From: Cyanobacteria bacterium GSL.Bin1
GTDB lineage: Bacteria; Cyanobacteriota; Cyanobacteriia; Cyanobacteriales; Rubidibacteraceae
Reading direction: 5' to 3'
NCBI GenBank assembly: GCA_009909085.1
Contig: JAAANX010000086.1
Location: forward strand, 1-64,000
DNA: 64,000 nucleotides
Shown piece after piece: positions 19,188-26,758 of the stretch. The notes beneath the pieces were generated by a model. That model was given only the letters and a program-made list of their open reading frames with translations, searched no databases and was not told the origin of the DNA. A program made the translations under genes and the position numbers. The stretch's first letter is position 1, and each line of letters opens with the position of its first letter.

Positions 19188-20510
19188 ATGAAAACAACTT
19201 CAAGAAAACCGCTGACACTCTCTTTAGCGGTATTAATGCTTTCCACAGGACTCTTAACCACGGCGTGCCAACAAAATCAAACCACCGATAACAATACAAC
19301 CGAAGATTCCCCAGCAGAGGGTGGCGATGCTGCAGCAGGGCTTAAACTTGGGGGGTTGTTTCCCACCACGGGGGATCTCTCTTCCATTGGTCAAAATATG
19401 CCGAAAGCCGCTAATCTTGCTGTTGATACCATTAACGCCTGTGGCGGCGTTAACGAACAACCGGTAGAACTGATTCAAGAAGATACCCAAACCGACCCGA
19501 ACGCTGGTTCTGCTGCCATGTCCAAACTTGCAGAAGTCGATCAGGTAGCAGGGGTCATTGGTGCTTTTGCCAGTAGTGTGTCGGGAGCAACTATTGACAT
19601 TGCTGTGAGAAATGAAGTGATGCAAATTTCTCCTGGTAGTACCAGTCCTGTCTTTACTGAACGGGCGACGGCAGGAGATTTTAATGGCTACTGGGCACGA
19701 ACAGCTCCCCCCGATACCTACCAAGCCCAAGCCCTGGCTCAACTTGCCAGCGATCGGGGTTTTGAACGAGTTTCAACCGTTGTCATTAACAATGACTATG
19801 GTGTTGGCTTTGAACAAGAATTTGTCAAATCTTTCAAAGAAATGGGTGGCACCGTTGTCAACGAAGATGATCCAGTGCGGTATGACCCCAAAGCAACTAC
19901 ATTTGATAGTGAAGCAGCTGCCGCATTTGGCAATGATCCGGATGCAGTTTTAGGGGTTCTCTATGCTGAGACGGGTAGTCTTCTCATGCGTGCCGCCTAT
20001 CAGCAAGGTTTAAGTGAAGGGGTAACGGAACTGCTGACAGACGGGGTTTATTCTCCAGAATTTGTTGATGATGTGGGCCAAACCCCTGAGGGACAATCTA
20101 TTATCAGTGGAGCTTTAGGAACAGTTCCCGGTGCCAGTGGTACAGCCTTAGACAATTTCCGAGAAAAATGGGAGGCTGACGTTGGAGGAGAAATCACTGC
20201 CTTTGTCCCTCATACTTGGGATGCAACGGTCTTAATGATGTTAGCAGCCGAGTTAGCTGATGAAAATACGGGAACTGCGATTAAAGAGAACTTGCGTGCG
20301 GTTGCCAATTCTCCAGGTACAGAAGTGTCTGATCCTTGCGAAGCAATGGAATTAATCCGTAATGGAGAAGAAATTAACTATCAAGGGGCGAGCGGTGATA
20401 TCCAATTTGATGAAAATGGAGATACGGTTGGGAGTTATGATGTTTGGACGGTCCAGGAAGAAGGGGCTTTAGAAGTTATTGATCAGGTCACACCGGCAAC
20501 TGAAAATTAA
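19188..20510 (+). CDS. ABC transporter substrate-binding lipoprotein, branched-chain amino acid type
   Basis: Encodes 440 residues. The N-terminus is a lipoprotein signal peptide with lipobox LTTAC, so Cys27 would be acylated after cleavage. An acidic Thr/Asn-rich linker follows. The rest is a type 1 periplasmic binding fold: GLKLGGLFPTTGDLSSIGQN, ELIQEDTQTDPNAGSAAMSK and GAFASSVSGATIDIAVRNEV match LivJ/Urt-like receptors that bind amino acids, urea or related ligands. No permease or ATPase genes are adjacent, so this is an orphan receptor here. Acidic composition (low pI) fits a periplasmic protein of a halotolerant species, which is inference. Confidence 0.9.
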   Translation: MKTTSRKPLTLSLAVLMLSTGLLTTACQQNQTTDNNTTEDSPAEGGDAAAGLKLGGLFPTTGDLSSIGQNMPKAANLAVDTINACGGVNEQPVELIQEDTQTDPNAGSAAMSKLAEVDQVAGVIGAFASSVSGATIDIAVRNEVMQISPGSTSPVFTERATAGDFNGYWARTAPPDTYQAQALAQLASDRGFERVSTVVINNDYGVGFEQEFVKSFKEMGGTVVNEDDPVRYDPKATTFDSEAAAAFGNDPDAVLGVLYAETGSLLMRAAYQQGLSEGVTELLTDGVYSPEFVDDVGQTPEGQSIISGALGTVPGASGTALDNFREKWEADVGGEITAFVPHTWDATVLMMLAAELADENTGTAIKENLRAVANSPGTEVSDPCEAMELIRNGEEINYQGASGDIQFDENGDTVGSYDVWTVQEEGALEVIDQVTPATEN

Positions 20511-20651
20511 TGACTTCTGCCAGCACAACTCGCAACGTACCTTCAGCTGAGCTGGTACTGTCAGACATTTCCTTATCCTAAGCTGCCTCTTGCTGCTGCA
20601 GGAGGTAGAGCTAGGGGAATCCAAATCTGACGAGGTGTATCCCAAACCCTG

Positions 20652-20676
20652 CGCCCAAGTTGGTTTAGCTTGGGCG
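20652..20676. repeat. Hairpin in probable mobile-element debris
   Basis: CGCCCAAG at 20652-20659 pairs perfectly with CTTGGGCG at 20669-20676 across a 9-nt loop, and flanking CCCT/AGGG could extend it. There is no T-run. The surrounding region, about 20515-20720, is GC-richer than nearby spacers and has an uninterrupted minus-strand frame without a start. It may be the right end and tail of a degraded IS200/IS605 element; this is inference. Confidence 0.35.
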
Positions 20677-20730
20677 GAATCTAGGGCTTCGGTGTTCAGC
20701 GTTATTGTCCAACACTTTGCACATCTTTCT

Positions 20731-21099
20731 TTAACTATCCACAGCTAAAAAATCGGGAGTTTGAATAATATCCCAGTACAGTAACAGGATCATCACAATG
20801 GTATAAATTGTGGAACCGACTAAACCGAGTAAAATATCCCGTTTCAGGTTAGACTGACGCTCTTCAAAGAACAAATCGATCGTTCCCCATTGCATCATCA
20901 AAATACCTAAGAGATTGGAGAGCCAGTACCCAATTACAGTCAAAATAAAGAAAGTATCGACAAATATCCAGTTCAAAAGATAGGCAAAGCCATAAGCAAT
21001 AGGTAAATAAAAAAATAAATCATTCCACCACGAGAGGGGAGATAAAAGATAACCAAAGCTGACGAGAAATGTTCCTTTCGACTTTTTCAGCAAACTCAT
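20731..21099 (-). CDS. Conserved-type integral membrane protein
   Basis: Encodes 122 residues with three likely transmembrane segments (about 27-47, 50-70 and 90-110). A basic N-terminus (MSLLKKSKG) should stay cytoplasmic. It lacks a signal peptide, enzyme motif or known transporter signature. It is transcribed toward the binding-protein gene and divergently from the polysaccharide flippase gene. I do not recognise the family and do not assign a function. Confidence 0.7.
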   Translation of the reverse strand: MSLLKKSKGTFLVSFGYLLSPLSWWNDLFFYLPIAYGFAYLLNWIFVDTFFILTVIGYWLSNLLGILMMQWGTIDLFFEERQSNLKRDILLGLVGSTIYTIVMILLLYWDIIQTPDFLAVDS

Positions 21100-21243
21100 A
21101 ATTCTTTCTTTATTTTTGTACCAATCCCTTTGTAACTGAAGAAGTCAGACAATAACTTATACACCTCTCTCAGAAAAGCAAACAGGAACGCTGACAACAG
21201 ACTTTTATGATTCAATCATTGCTCGGTTGGGTCACAGAAGAAT

Positions 21244-22542
21244 ATGTTTGCAAGCACAAAGAAAACTTTATTCCGATTCAAAAACAAACTGTCTAACCGC
21301 TTTCTCCAAAATTTGGCGTGGTTAGGGGGGTCGCAAATGCTTAACCGTGTAGTTCGATTGGGAACTACAGCGACGATCGCGCGGTTGCTCTCTCCCACTG
21401 ATTATGGGCTGGCTGCGGTTGTTCTCACTGCTCATGAGTTTATCAATGTTTTTACTCGCGGTGGTATTGTCACAAAGCTGATTCAAGCCCCCGAATCGGA
21501 ATTAGAAGCCTGTAATGAGACTGCCTATTGGTTAAATTGGATTCTCTGCGGGTCACTCTTTGTGCTGCAATGTATTGTTGCTTTTCCTGTGAGTGAGTTT
21601 TATGGCAACAGCGCAATCGCGCTCCCTTTAATTGTGATGGCGTTCATTTACCTGATGCTGCCCTTTGCCTGTGTTCAAGCTGCCCTCAATATTCGAGAAA
21701 ACCGCTTGCGAGTGGCAGCAACCGCCGATTCCTTGCAGTTTATCAGTGATTGTGCGTTAACCGTCATCTTTGCCCTTCTTGGGTTTGGCGCTTGGGCGAT
21801 TGTCCTCCCGAAAGTTTTAGTCGCGCCGATTTGGGTGGTGATTAATCGGGAAAATCATAGTTGGCGACCTTCAGGGAAATTTACCCTGACTAAAACAAGA
21901 GAGATCATGCAGTTCGGTCGTCATATTCTGGGTGTGGAATTACTCTCCACGGCTCGTAATCATGCGGATTATCTGCTGATTGGTCGGTTTTTGGGCTTAG
22001 AAGCCTTAGGAATTTATTATTTCGCCTTTAATGCGGGTTTAGGCATTAGCTTGAGCTTAATCGGTGCCTTTAATTCTGCTCTTTTCCCCTGGCTTTGTGC
22101 GGTAAATCAGGATTTAGAGAAACTCGAAAAACGCTTTTTGCAGGGCTTAAAAACTCTATCCCTCATTGCAGTTCCCATTATTTTATTACAGTGTGTCTCT
22201 GCTCCCTTTTATGTTCCCCTTGTCTTTGGAGAAAAGTGGATCGCAGTCGGTGCCTTACCTGTCCTCATTATTATTTGTCTTTCTGCACTCCCACGACCTT
22301 TTGCAGAAGCTGCTTCTCAACTCACTCGCGCTTTAGATCAGCCCCGTTTTGATTCTCAGTGGAACATTATCTTCACAGGGATTTTATTAATGGCGCTGTT
22401 GATTGGGGTGCAGAGTGGGCTTTTAGGGGTCGCGATCGCGCTTTTAATCGCCCATTTAATCGCAATGCCGATGTTTACCCTCTGGACAACTCGTCATCTC
22501 CGTCGCACCAGACTCGCTTCCAAACTACTCTCTGCTCTCTAA
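21244..22542 (+). CDS. Polysaccharide flippase (Wzx/MATE-like)
   Basis: Encodes 432 residues with about twelve hydrophobic helices after a basic N-terminus. The first-helix region (LAWLGGSQMLNRVVRLGTTA) and RLLSPTDYGLAAVVLTAHEF are typical of oligosaccharide flippases of the polysaccharide synthesis family. Such proteins move lipid-linked sugar repeat units from the cytoplasmic to the outer face of the inner membrane. It is the first gene of a cluster with glycosyltransferases and a sugar-phosphate transferase, which supports a role in exopolysaccharide, capsule or O-antigen export. The GT2 gene starts 31 bp downstream. Confidence 0.9.
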   Translation: MFASTKKTLFRFKNKLSNRFLQNLAWLGGSQMLNRVVRLGTTATIARLLSPTDYGLAAVVLTAHEFINVFTRGGIVTKLIQAPESELEACNETAYWLNWILCGSLFVLQCIVAFPVSEFYGNSAIALPLIVMAFIYLMLPFACVQAALNIRENRLRVAATADSLQFISDCALTVIFALLGFGAWAIVLPKVLVAPIWVVINRENHSWRPSGKFTLTKTREIMQFGRHILGVELLSTARNHADYLLIGRFLGLEALGIYYFAFNAGLGISLSLIGAFNSALFPWLCAVNQDLEKLEKRFLQGLKTLSLIAVPIILLQCVSAPFYVPLVFGEKWIAVGALPVLIIICLSALPRPFAEAASQLTRALDQPRFDSQWNIIFTGILLMALLIGVQSGLLGVAIALLIAHLIAMPMFTLWTTRHLRRTRLASKLLSAL

Positions 22543-22573
22543 ATCTTTATTCAAACTTTATCAAATTAAGCGC

Positions 22574-23584
22574 ATGACTAAAATCTCTGTTATTCTTCCG
22601 GTTTACAATGTTGAACACTATATTGCTCAAGCCGTTCAATCTGTTCTCAATCAGACTTACAAAAACTTTGAATTACTCATTATTGATGATGAATCGCCCG
22701 ATCGCAGCATTGAAATTTGTCGCACCTTCCAAGATCCCCGCATCAAAATTATCCATCAAAAAAACCGTGGTTTAGCGGGAGCCAGAAATACTGGAATCCG
22801 CCATGCAACCGGAGATTATTTAGCTTTCTTAGATTCTGATGATGCTTGGTTACCTGAAAAACTGGAAAAACATCTTGCTCATCTCGAAGCGAATCCTCAA
22901 GTTGGGGTCAGTTTTAGTCGCTCTGGGTTTATGGATGAAACAGGACAACCCACAGGCTATTATCAAATGCCAAAACTAACGGGAATCACCCCTGAATATT
23001 TACTTTGTCGTAATCCCATTGGCAATGGTTCCGCGCCGGTAATTCGTCGGGAAGTCATGTCAGAGATTAGTTTTTCCGATGCGGAAGAAGTGCATTATTT
23101 CGATGAAACCTTTCGTCAATCAGAAGATATTGAATGCTGGCTGCGGATTGCCATTTTGACGGACTGGGAAATTGAGGGTTTACCGGAAGCCCTGACGCTT
23201 TATCGGGTGAATGCAGGGGGGCTTTCTGCTAGCATCTTCAAACAACTTGCATCTTGGGAAAATGTGATCGCTAAAACCCGCACTTATGCCCCAGACTTAC
23301 TTGCAACTTGGGAAAATATGGCTCGCGCGTATCAACTGCGTTATTTAGCCCGGCGGGCGGTACGTCTTCAAGACGGAAAACTGGCGGTTGAGTTTGTGTA
23401 TCGCGCCCTGAGAACCCATTGGCAAATTATTTTACTGGAACCGAATCGGACCATCTTGACACTGATAGCAGCTTATTGTCTGTGGTTACTCCCGCAAAAC
23501 TGGTATCGAAACCTAGAAGCAAGCGCGATCGCGCTAACGGGAACGATGCAACAGCAACGGATCTCTCAGGAAGCAGCCCAGTAA
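22574..23584 (+). CDS. Family 2 glycosyltransferase
   Basis: Encodes 336 residues. The GT-A fold starts immediately (ISVILPVYNVEHYIAQAVQS, then LIIDDESPDRS) and has the nucleotide-sugar/metal motif DSDDAW near residue 94. EDIECWLR around residue 190 is the usual acceptor-side acidic motif. A C-terminal amphipathic to hydrophobic region (about 285-320) may associate with the membrane. It adds one sugar during assembly of the cluster's polysaccharide; donor and linkage are unknown. It is probably cotranscribed with the upstream flippase and is followed by a strong terminator. Confidence 0.92.
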   Translation: MTKISVILPVYNVEHYIAQAVQSVLNQTYKNFELLIIDDESPDRSIEICRTFQDPRIKIIHQKNRGLAGARNTGIRHATGDYLAFLDSDDAWLPEKLEKHLAHLEANPQVGVSFSRSGFMDETGQPTGYYQMPKLTGITPEYLLCRNPIGNGSAPVIRREVMSEISFSDAEEVHYFDETFRQSEDIECWLRIAILTDWEIEGLPEALTLYRVNAGGLSASIFKQLASWENVIAKTRTYAPDLLATWENMARAYQLRYLARRAVRLQDGKLAVEFVYRALRTHWQIILLEPNRTILTLIAAYCLWLLPQNWYRNLEASAIALTGTMQQQRISQEAAQ

Positions 23585-23610
23585 ACCATTACTCAATGCA
23601 TCATCACTAG

Positions 23611-23635
23611 ATCGGGCATTATGTCCGATTTTTTT
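23611..23635 (+). terminator. Intrinsic terminator after the GT2 gene
   Basis: The stem formed by ATCGGGCA (23611-23618) and TGTCCGAT (23622-23629) has eight pairs including one G-T, with a 3-nt loop. A run of seven T follows. It separates the flippase/GT2 transcript from the downstream polysaccharide genes. Confidence 0.85.
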
Positions 23636-23774
23636 ATTGATGATCGCGCCTGTCTAATTTCCACAATCGTAACAAGTTATACAAATTTAACAGCAACGCC
23701 AACATGAACGCAAACGTGAGGCTTCCATACTAGAAATATAGATATAAATCACTTACACCGATAAACCTCACACC

Positions 23775-24218
23775 ATGAAAGTTTTACTAGTTTGTTCCAC
23801 TGGCGGTCATTTCGAGACCTTAAATGATTTATCCCCCTTCTGGCAACAGCGCGATCGCTGCTGGGTTACTTTCTCTTCTCGTAGCACTGAGACGGCTTTA
23901 GCAACAGAGAGAGTTTACCATGCTTACAGTCCCACCAATCGCAACTTAATCAACCTCGTCCGTAACTTTGGGTTAGCGTGGCGCATATTATCTCAAGAAC
24001 GCCCAAAACTGGTTCTTTCTTCTGGTGCGGGGGTGGCAGTTCCCTTCTTAATCTTGGCAAAACTCTGGGGTTGTCAAACGGCTTTTGTGGAAGCCATTAC
24101 CCGAGTGGAACAACTGAGTTTATCAGCGCGATTAACCCTTCCCTTCATTGATGCGCTGTATGTTCGTTGGCCCCAACTGCAAAACCGTTATCCGAAAGCA
24201 ATGCTGATTACTGTTTAA
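23775..24218 (+). CDS. Alg14/PssD-like glycosyltransferase subunit
   Basis: Encodes 147 residues. The N-terminus MKVLLVCSTGGHFETLNDLS is the typical Alg14 glycine motif, and LVLSSGAGVAVPFLILAKLW is the membrane-associating helix found in this family. In eukaryotes Alg14 anchors the catalytic Alg13. In bacteria paired proteins (PssD/PssE type) add a sugar to a lipid-linked acceptor. The next gene, 3 bp to 21 bp away depending on start, encodes the Alg13-like half, so the two should form one heteromeric enzyme. It lies after a terminator and has its own promoter region. Confidence 0.88.
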   Translation: MKVLLVCSTGGHFETLNDLSPFWQQRDRCWVTFSSRSTETALATERVYHAYSPTNRNLINLVRNFGLAWRILSQERPKLVLSSGAGVAVPFLILAKLWGCQTAFVEAITRVEQLSLSARLTLPFIDALYVRWPQLQNRYPKAMLITV

Positions 24219-24239
24219 TGATTGGAGAGATTGAAAACA

Positions 24240-24764
24240 ATGCTTTTTATTACTGTTGGTACTGAAAAATTTCCTTTTGATCGCCTCGCTCGTTGGATTA
24301 ACTGTTTAATGACAGAAGGCTTTATTGATGAACCCGTTATTTTTCAATCAGGGAGTTGTCTCTATCAACCCACTGGTGTAGAAGTCAAGCCACTGCTTCG
24401 GGAAACTGACTTTCGCAACTATTTGCAAGAAGCCCGTTTAGTGATTACCCATTGCGGAGATGGGACTCTCAGACAGCTCGATCGCGCTACAACCCCGTAC
24501 ATTTTAGTCCCTCGCACTGTCCACTTTGAAGAGCACGTTGATGATCACCAAGTCGAATTAGCCCAAGCCTTAGAATTACTCGGTGTTCCCGTGGCTTGGT
24601 CACTAGGAGATTTAGTCCGCTTTATTGCTTCCCCCTGCTGTGTTACGCAGCGCATCTTCTCTCACGCTCCGATTAACCAACTTTGCCACGATTTAGAACA
24701 GCACGTTACTCGCGAGTCACTGGCTGGAGAATTAGCCCTTTCTGCACTGACCAGTTATCAGTGA
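24240..24764 (+). CDS. Alg13/PssE-like glycosyltransferase catalytic subunit
   Basis: Encodes 174 residues from the ATG at 24240; GGAGA about 12 bases upstream supports this start over a TTG at 24222. The protein matches the C-terminal nucleotide-binding half of GT28 enzymes: MLFITVGTEKFPFDRLARWI, then ITHCGDGTLRQLDRATTPYI, where the glycine-rich loop and following residues bind the UDP-sugar. VPRTVHFEEHVDDHQVELAQ is the usual end of this motif. It would be catalytic and act with the Alg14-like protein encoded just upstream. Confidence 0.88.
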   Translation: MLFITVGTEKFPFDRLARWINCLMTEGFIDEPVIFQSGSCLYQPTGVEVKPLLRETDFRNYLQEARLVITHCGDGTLRQLDRATTPYILVPRTVHFEEHVDDHQVELAQALELLGVPVAWSLGDLVRFIASPCCVTQRIFSHAPINQLCHDLEQHVTRESLAGELALSALTSYQ

Positions 24765-24768
24765 CCAG

Positions 24769-24790
24769 CTTGCCCTGAGCCTGTCGAAGG
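24769..24790. repeat. 22-bp palindromic element flanked by 8-bp direct repeats
   Basis: The segment contains CCCTGAGCCTGTCGAAGG, a sequence type widely scattered in bacterial genomes. It is bracketed by two identical GTGACCAG copies at 24761-24768 and 24791-24798. The flanks belong to a short CAGTGAC-like tandem repeat, so the element appears inserted into it. The CCCT/AGGG ends give partial dyad symmetry. Confidence 0.5.
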
Positions 24791-24828
24791 GTGACCAGTG
24801 AACAAACAACGAATAACAAAGAACAAAA

Positions 24829-25821
24829 ATGATGACTCAAACAACTTTCAAACCTAATTTTACAATCACAATTCTCAATCGTTCCGCTTTAATTCAATTA
24901 CCCAAACATCTCGATCGCGCTTTCATTACAACCTTAAATCAGCAATTACAATCTGTTTTAGCAACCACAAATTCCCTACAATCATTAGTCTTTGACTTTG
25001 CGAATGTGACCTTTATTGATAGCCCAGCTATCGGCGGAATTCGACAGATTATTACTTTAGCGAAAAGCCAAGCAATTAATCTGAAATTTTGGAGTCTTTC
25101 TCCCGCTATTGAAACCGCAATGACAGCCACAGGGATTATTGACCCTGAGATTTGCCAACCCGAAACCAAAGGGATTCCTGTTCAAAATACTGCTAAGAAG
25201 GCGCTTGTTACCCATGCTTCTGTTAATTCTCCGCTGAAACGGATGGTCGATATTGCAGGTGCGCTGGTGGGTTTAAGTATTCTCAGTGTTTTATATTGTC
25301 CTCTCGTGATCGCGATTAAATTAGATAGTCCTGGTCCAGTTTTCTTCAGTCAAACTCGTCACGGTTTACGGGGAGAAAAGTTTCGTGTCTGGAAGTTTCG
25401 TTCTATGGTTTCTAATGCCGAACAACTGAAACATCAAGTCGAAAATGAAATTGAAGGGGCATTTTTCAAAAATAAAAACGATCCGCGCATTACTAGCGTT
25501 GGTGCATTTCTCAGACGCTCTAGTTTAGATGAATTTCCCCAGTTTTGGAATGTTTTGAAAGGAGAAATGAGTTTAGTGGGAACCCGTCCGCCGACTGTTG
25601 ATGAAGTAGAACAATATCAAGTTAATCACTGGCGCAGATTAGATGTCAAACCTGGAATTACCGGTGAATGGCAAGTGAATGGTCGCTCTGAAATTCTCGA
25701 TTTTGAAGACGTGGTTCGTCTCGATTTACACTATCAAGAAAAGTGGAGCATTTGGCATGATTTCAAACTAATTTTACAAACAGTAGGACGAGTGGTGAGT
25801 AAAAATAGTGGGGCGTGCTAG
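24829..25821 (+). CDS. STAS domain-polyprenyl-phosphate sugar transferase fusion
   Basis: Encodes 330 residues with two parts. Residues about 10-105 look like a STAS/anti-anti-sigma domain: VFDFANVTFIDSPAIGGIRQ places Asp64-Ser65 where such domains carry the phosphorylatable serine. Residues about 138-330 are a bacterial sugar transferase of the WcaJ/RfbP C-terminal type. It has the entry helix KRMVDIAGALVGLSILSVLY, then GPVFFSQTRHGLRGEKF, VWKFRSM, SLVGTRPPTVDE and VKPGITGEWQVNGRSE. This enzyme type starts repeat-unit synthesis by moving a sugar phosphate to undecaprenyl phosphate. The N-terminal membrane domain of WcaJ is replaced by STAS, suggesting regulation by phosphorylation or partner binding. 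Similar fusions occur in other cyanobacteria as I recall. Confidence 0.88.
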   Translation: MMTQTTFKPNFTITILNRSALIQLPKHLDRAFITTLNQQLQSVLATTNSLQSLVFDFANVTFIDSPAIGGIRQIITLAKSQAINLKFWSLSPAIETAMTATGIIDPEICQPETKGIPVQNTAKKALVTHASVNSPLKRMVDIAGALVGLSILSVLYCPLVIAIKLDSPGPVFFSQTRHGLRGEKFRVWKFRSMVSNAEQLKHQVENEIEGAFFKNKNDPRITSVGAFLRRSSLDEFPQFWNVLKGEMSLVGTRPPTVDEVEQYQVNHWRRLDVKPGITGEWQVNGRSEILDFEDVVRLDLHYQEKWSIWHDFKLILQTVGRVVSKNSGAC

Positions 25822-25858
25822 AACTATCTCGAAAACCACAATCAGAAAAAAACAGAGC

Positions 25859-25957
25859 ATGAAAACCGATGATATTTTCTATCAAATTTTTCAGCGATCG
25901 CCCTCTCTAGCGTTTGAATTAAAATTTAGTTGTATGTCCTTTGTCCTTCGTCCTTAG
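25859..25957 (+). pseudogene. Truncated start of a DUF2887/Rpn-type nuclease gene
   Basis: The 32-codon frame starts MKTDDIFYQIFQRSPSLAFE, the characteristic N-terminus of cyanobacterial DUF2887/Rpn-family proteins (putative PD-D/ExK nucleases, normally over 200 residues). After about 22 codons it runs into GTCCTTT-type heptamer repeats and stops, so the body of the gene is gone. It is a remnant; the deletion breakpoint coincides with repeat DNA. Confidence 0.65.
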
Positions 25958-25996
25958 TTTCTATAGCCAATGACTAATGACTAATGACTAATGACT
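25936..25996. repeat. Two short heptamer arrays
   Basis: GTCCTTT, GTCCTTC and GTCCTTA run in tandem at 25936-25956. After 12 bp, four AATGACT units follow at 25969-25996. AATGACT is the reverse complement of the AGTCATT unit at 10875 and 38569. Confidence 0.85.
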
Positions 25997-26219
25997 AAGA
26001 GTAATCCAAGAAAATGATCATCCAGTAGCTATAGGCTGCTTAGGGAAATTTCAAGACATTATGGATGGTTTATTTGTTGCAGCACTCTAAATGGTTGCTC
26101 TTTTTACGCCATCGGGTACTAGGAACCTCAGCAACAAAACTCACCAACTTCCCCAGAATATAGCCAAACTTAGCGTTTTCTTTGGTCAAGATTAGAAGAG
26201 GTTGTTATACTCATTTTGA
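25997..26219. other. Gene-free stretch with a start-less minus-strand frame
   Basis: Between the heptamer array and the ArsR gene I see no complete gene. On the minus strand a frame of about 43 codons ends at 26070 (it includes EVPSTRWRKKSNHLECCNK) but has no start codon with a ribosome-binding site. It may be a fragment of a lost gene. Confidence 0.35.
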
Positions 26220-26579
26220 TTAATTCCGAACCAGATTAAAGTTAGACAGTTGACTAAATGATTCGGCTCGTTCTTTAAATTCGTTGCTAATTGTGCCGCA
26301 AACTAATTCGCAGAGTTCAAAAATCATCGGATCTTTAATCCGATAGTAAGCACTAACGCCTTGTTGTTCTCGCTTGAGAATTCCCGCTTGCGTTAAGACT
26401 TTTAAATGTTTAGAAAGGTTGGCTTGTCCTAAACCGGTGGCTTCTGCCAGTTGTTTCCCATTCATGGGTTTTTCTCTTAAACAATTGAGGATGTGAAGGC
26501 GACTCACTTCTGATAACACCTTAAAGTAATCGGCAACTAAGCCAAGGGTTTCAGGAGAGGTTTGATCTAACTGGGGCAT
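26220..26579 (-). CDS. ArsR-family transcriptional regulator
   Basis: Encodes 119 residues with a winged helix-turn-helix: LSEVSRLHILNCLREKPMNG leads into the DNA-binding helix ATGLGQANLSKHLKVLTQAG, and ILKREQQGVSAYYRIKDP is the wing. The classic ELCVC(D) metal site of arsenic/cadmium sensors is absent. Cys33, Cys90 and Cys94 are present. Cysteines at roughly the first and last of these positions are redox switches in BigR/SqrR-type persulfide sensors, but the spacing differs and this is only a suggestion. The gene lies downstream of the DHH-CBS-polymerase gene on the same strand, about 180 bp away. Confidence 0.88.
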   Translation of the reverse strand: MPQLDQTSPETLGLVADYFKVLSEVSRLHILNCLREKPMNGKQLAEATGLGQANLSKHLKVLTQAGILKREQQGVSAYYRIKDPMIFELCELVCGTISNEFKERAESFSQLSNFNLVRN

Positions 26580-26758
26580 AACAGTAAAGTAATAATACTC
26601 AAAAAGGACTTAAATCTTAATATTAGTTTTATTGTATCTTAATTTTTTTAACTATGCAGTCATGTTGACATAAAGTATAGTGTAAAACATTTCTTACCCG
26701 TGTGATTGAAGCGGGGAAGCAAGCCGGCAATTGCCTCAACCTGATTACCCTAGAAGTA

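Noticed and set aside
19254-19742. 162-codon minus-strand frame opposite the binding-protein gene
   Set aside because: The plus strand encodes a complete lipoprotein receptor with lipobox; the opposite frame has no recognisable domain.
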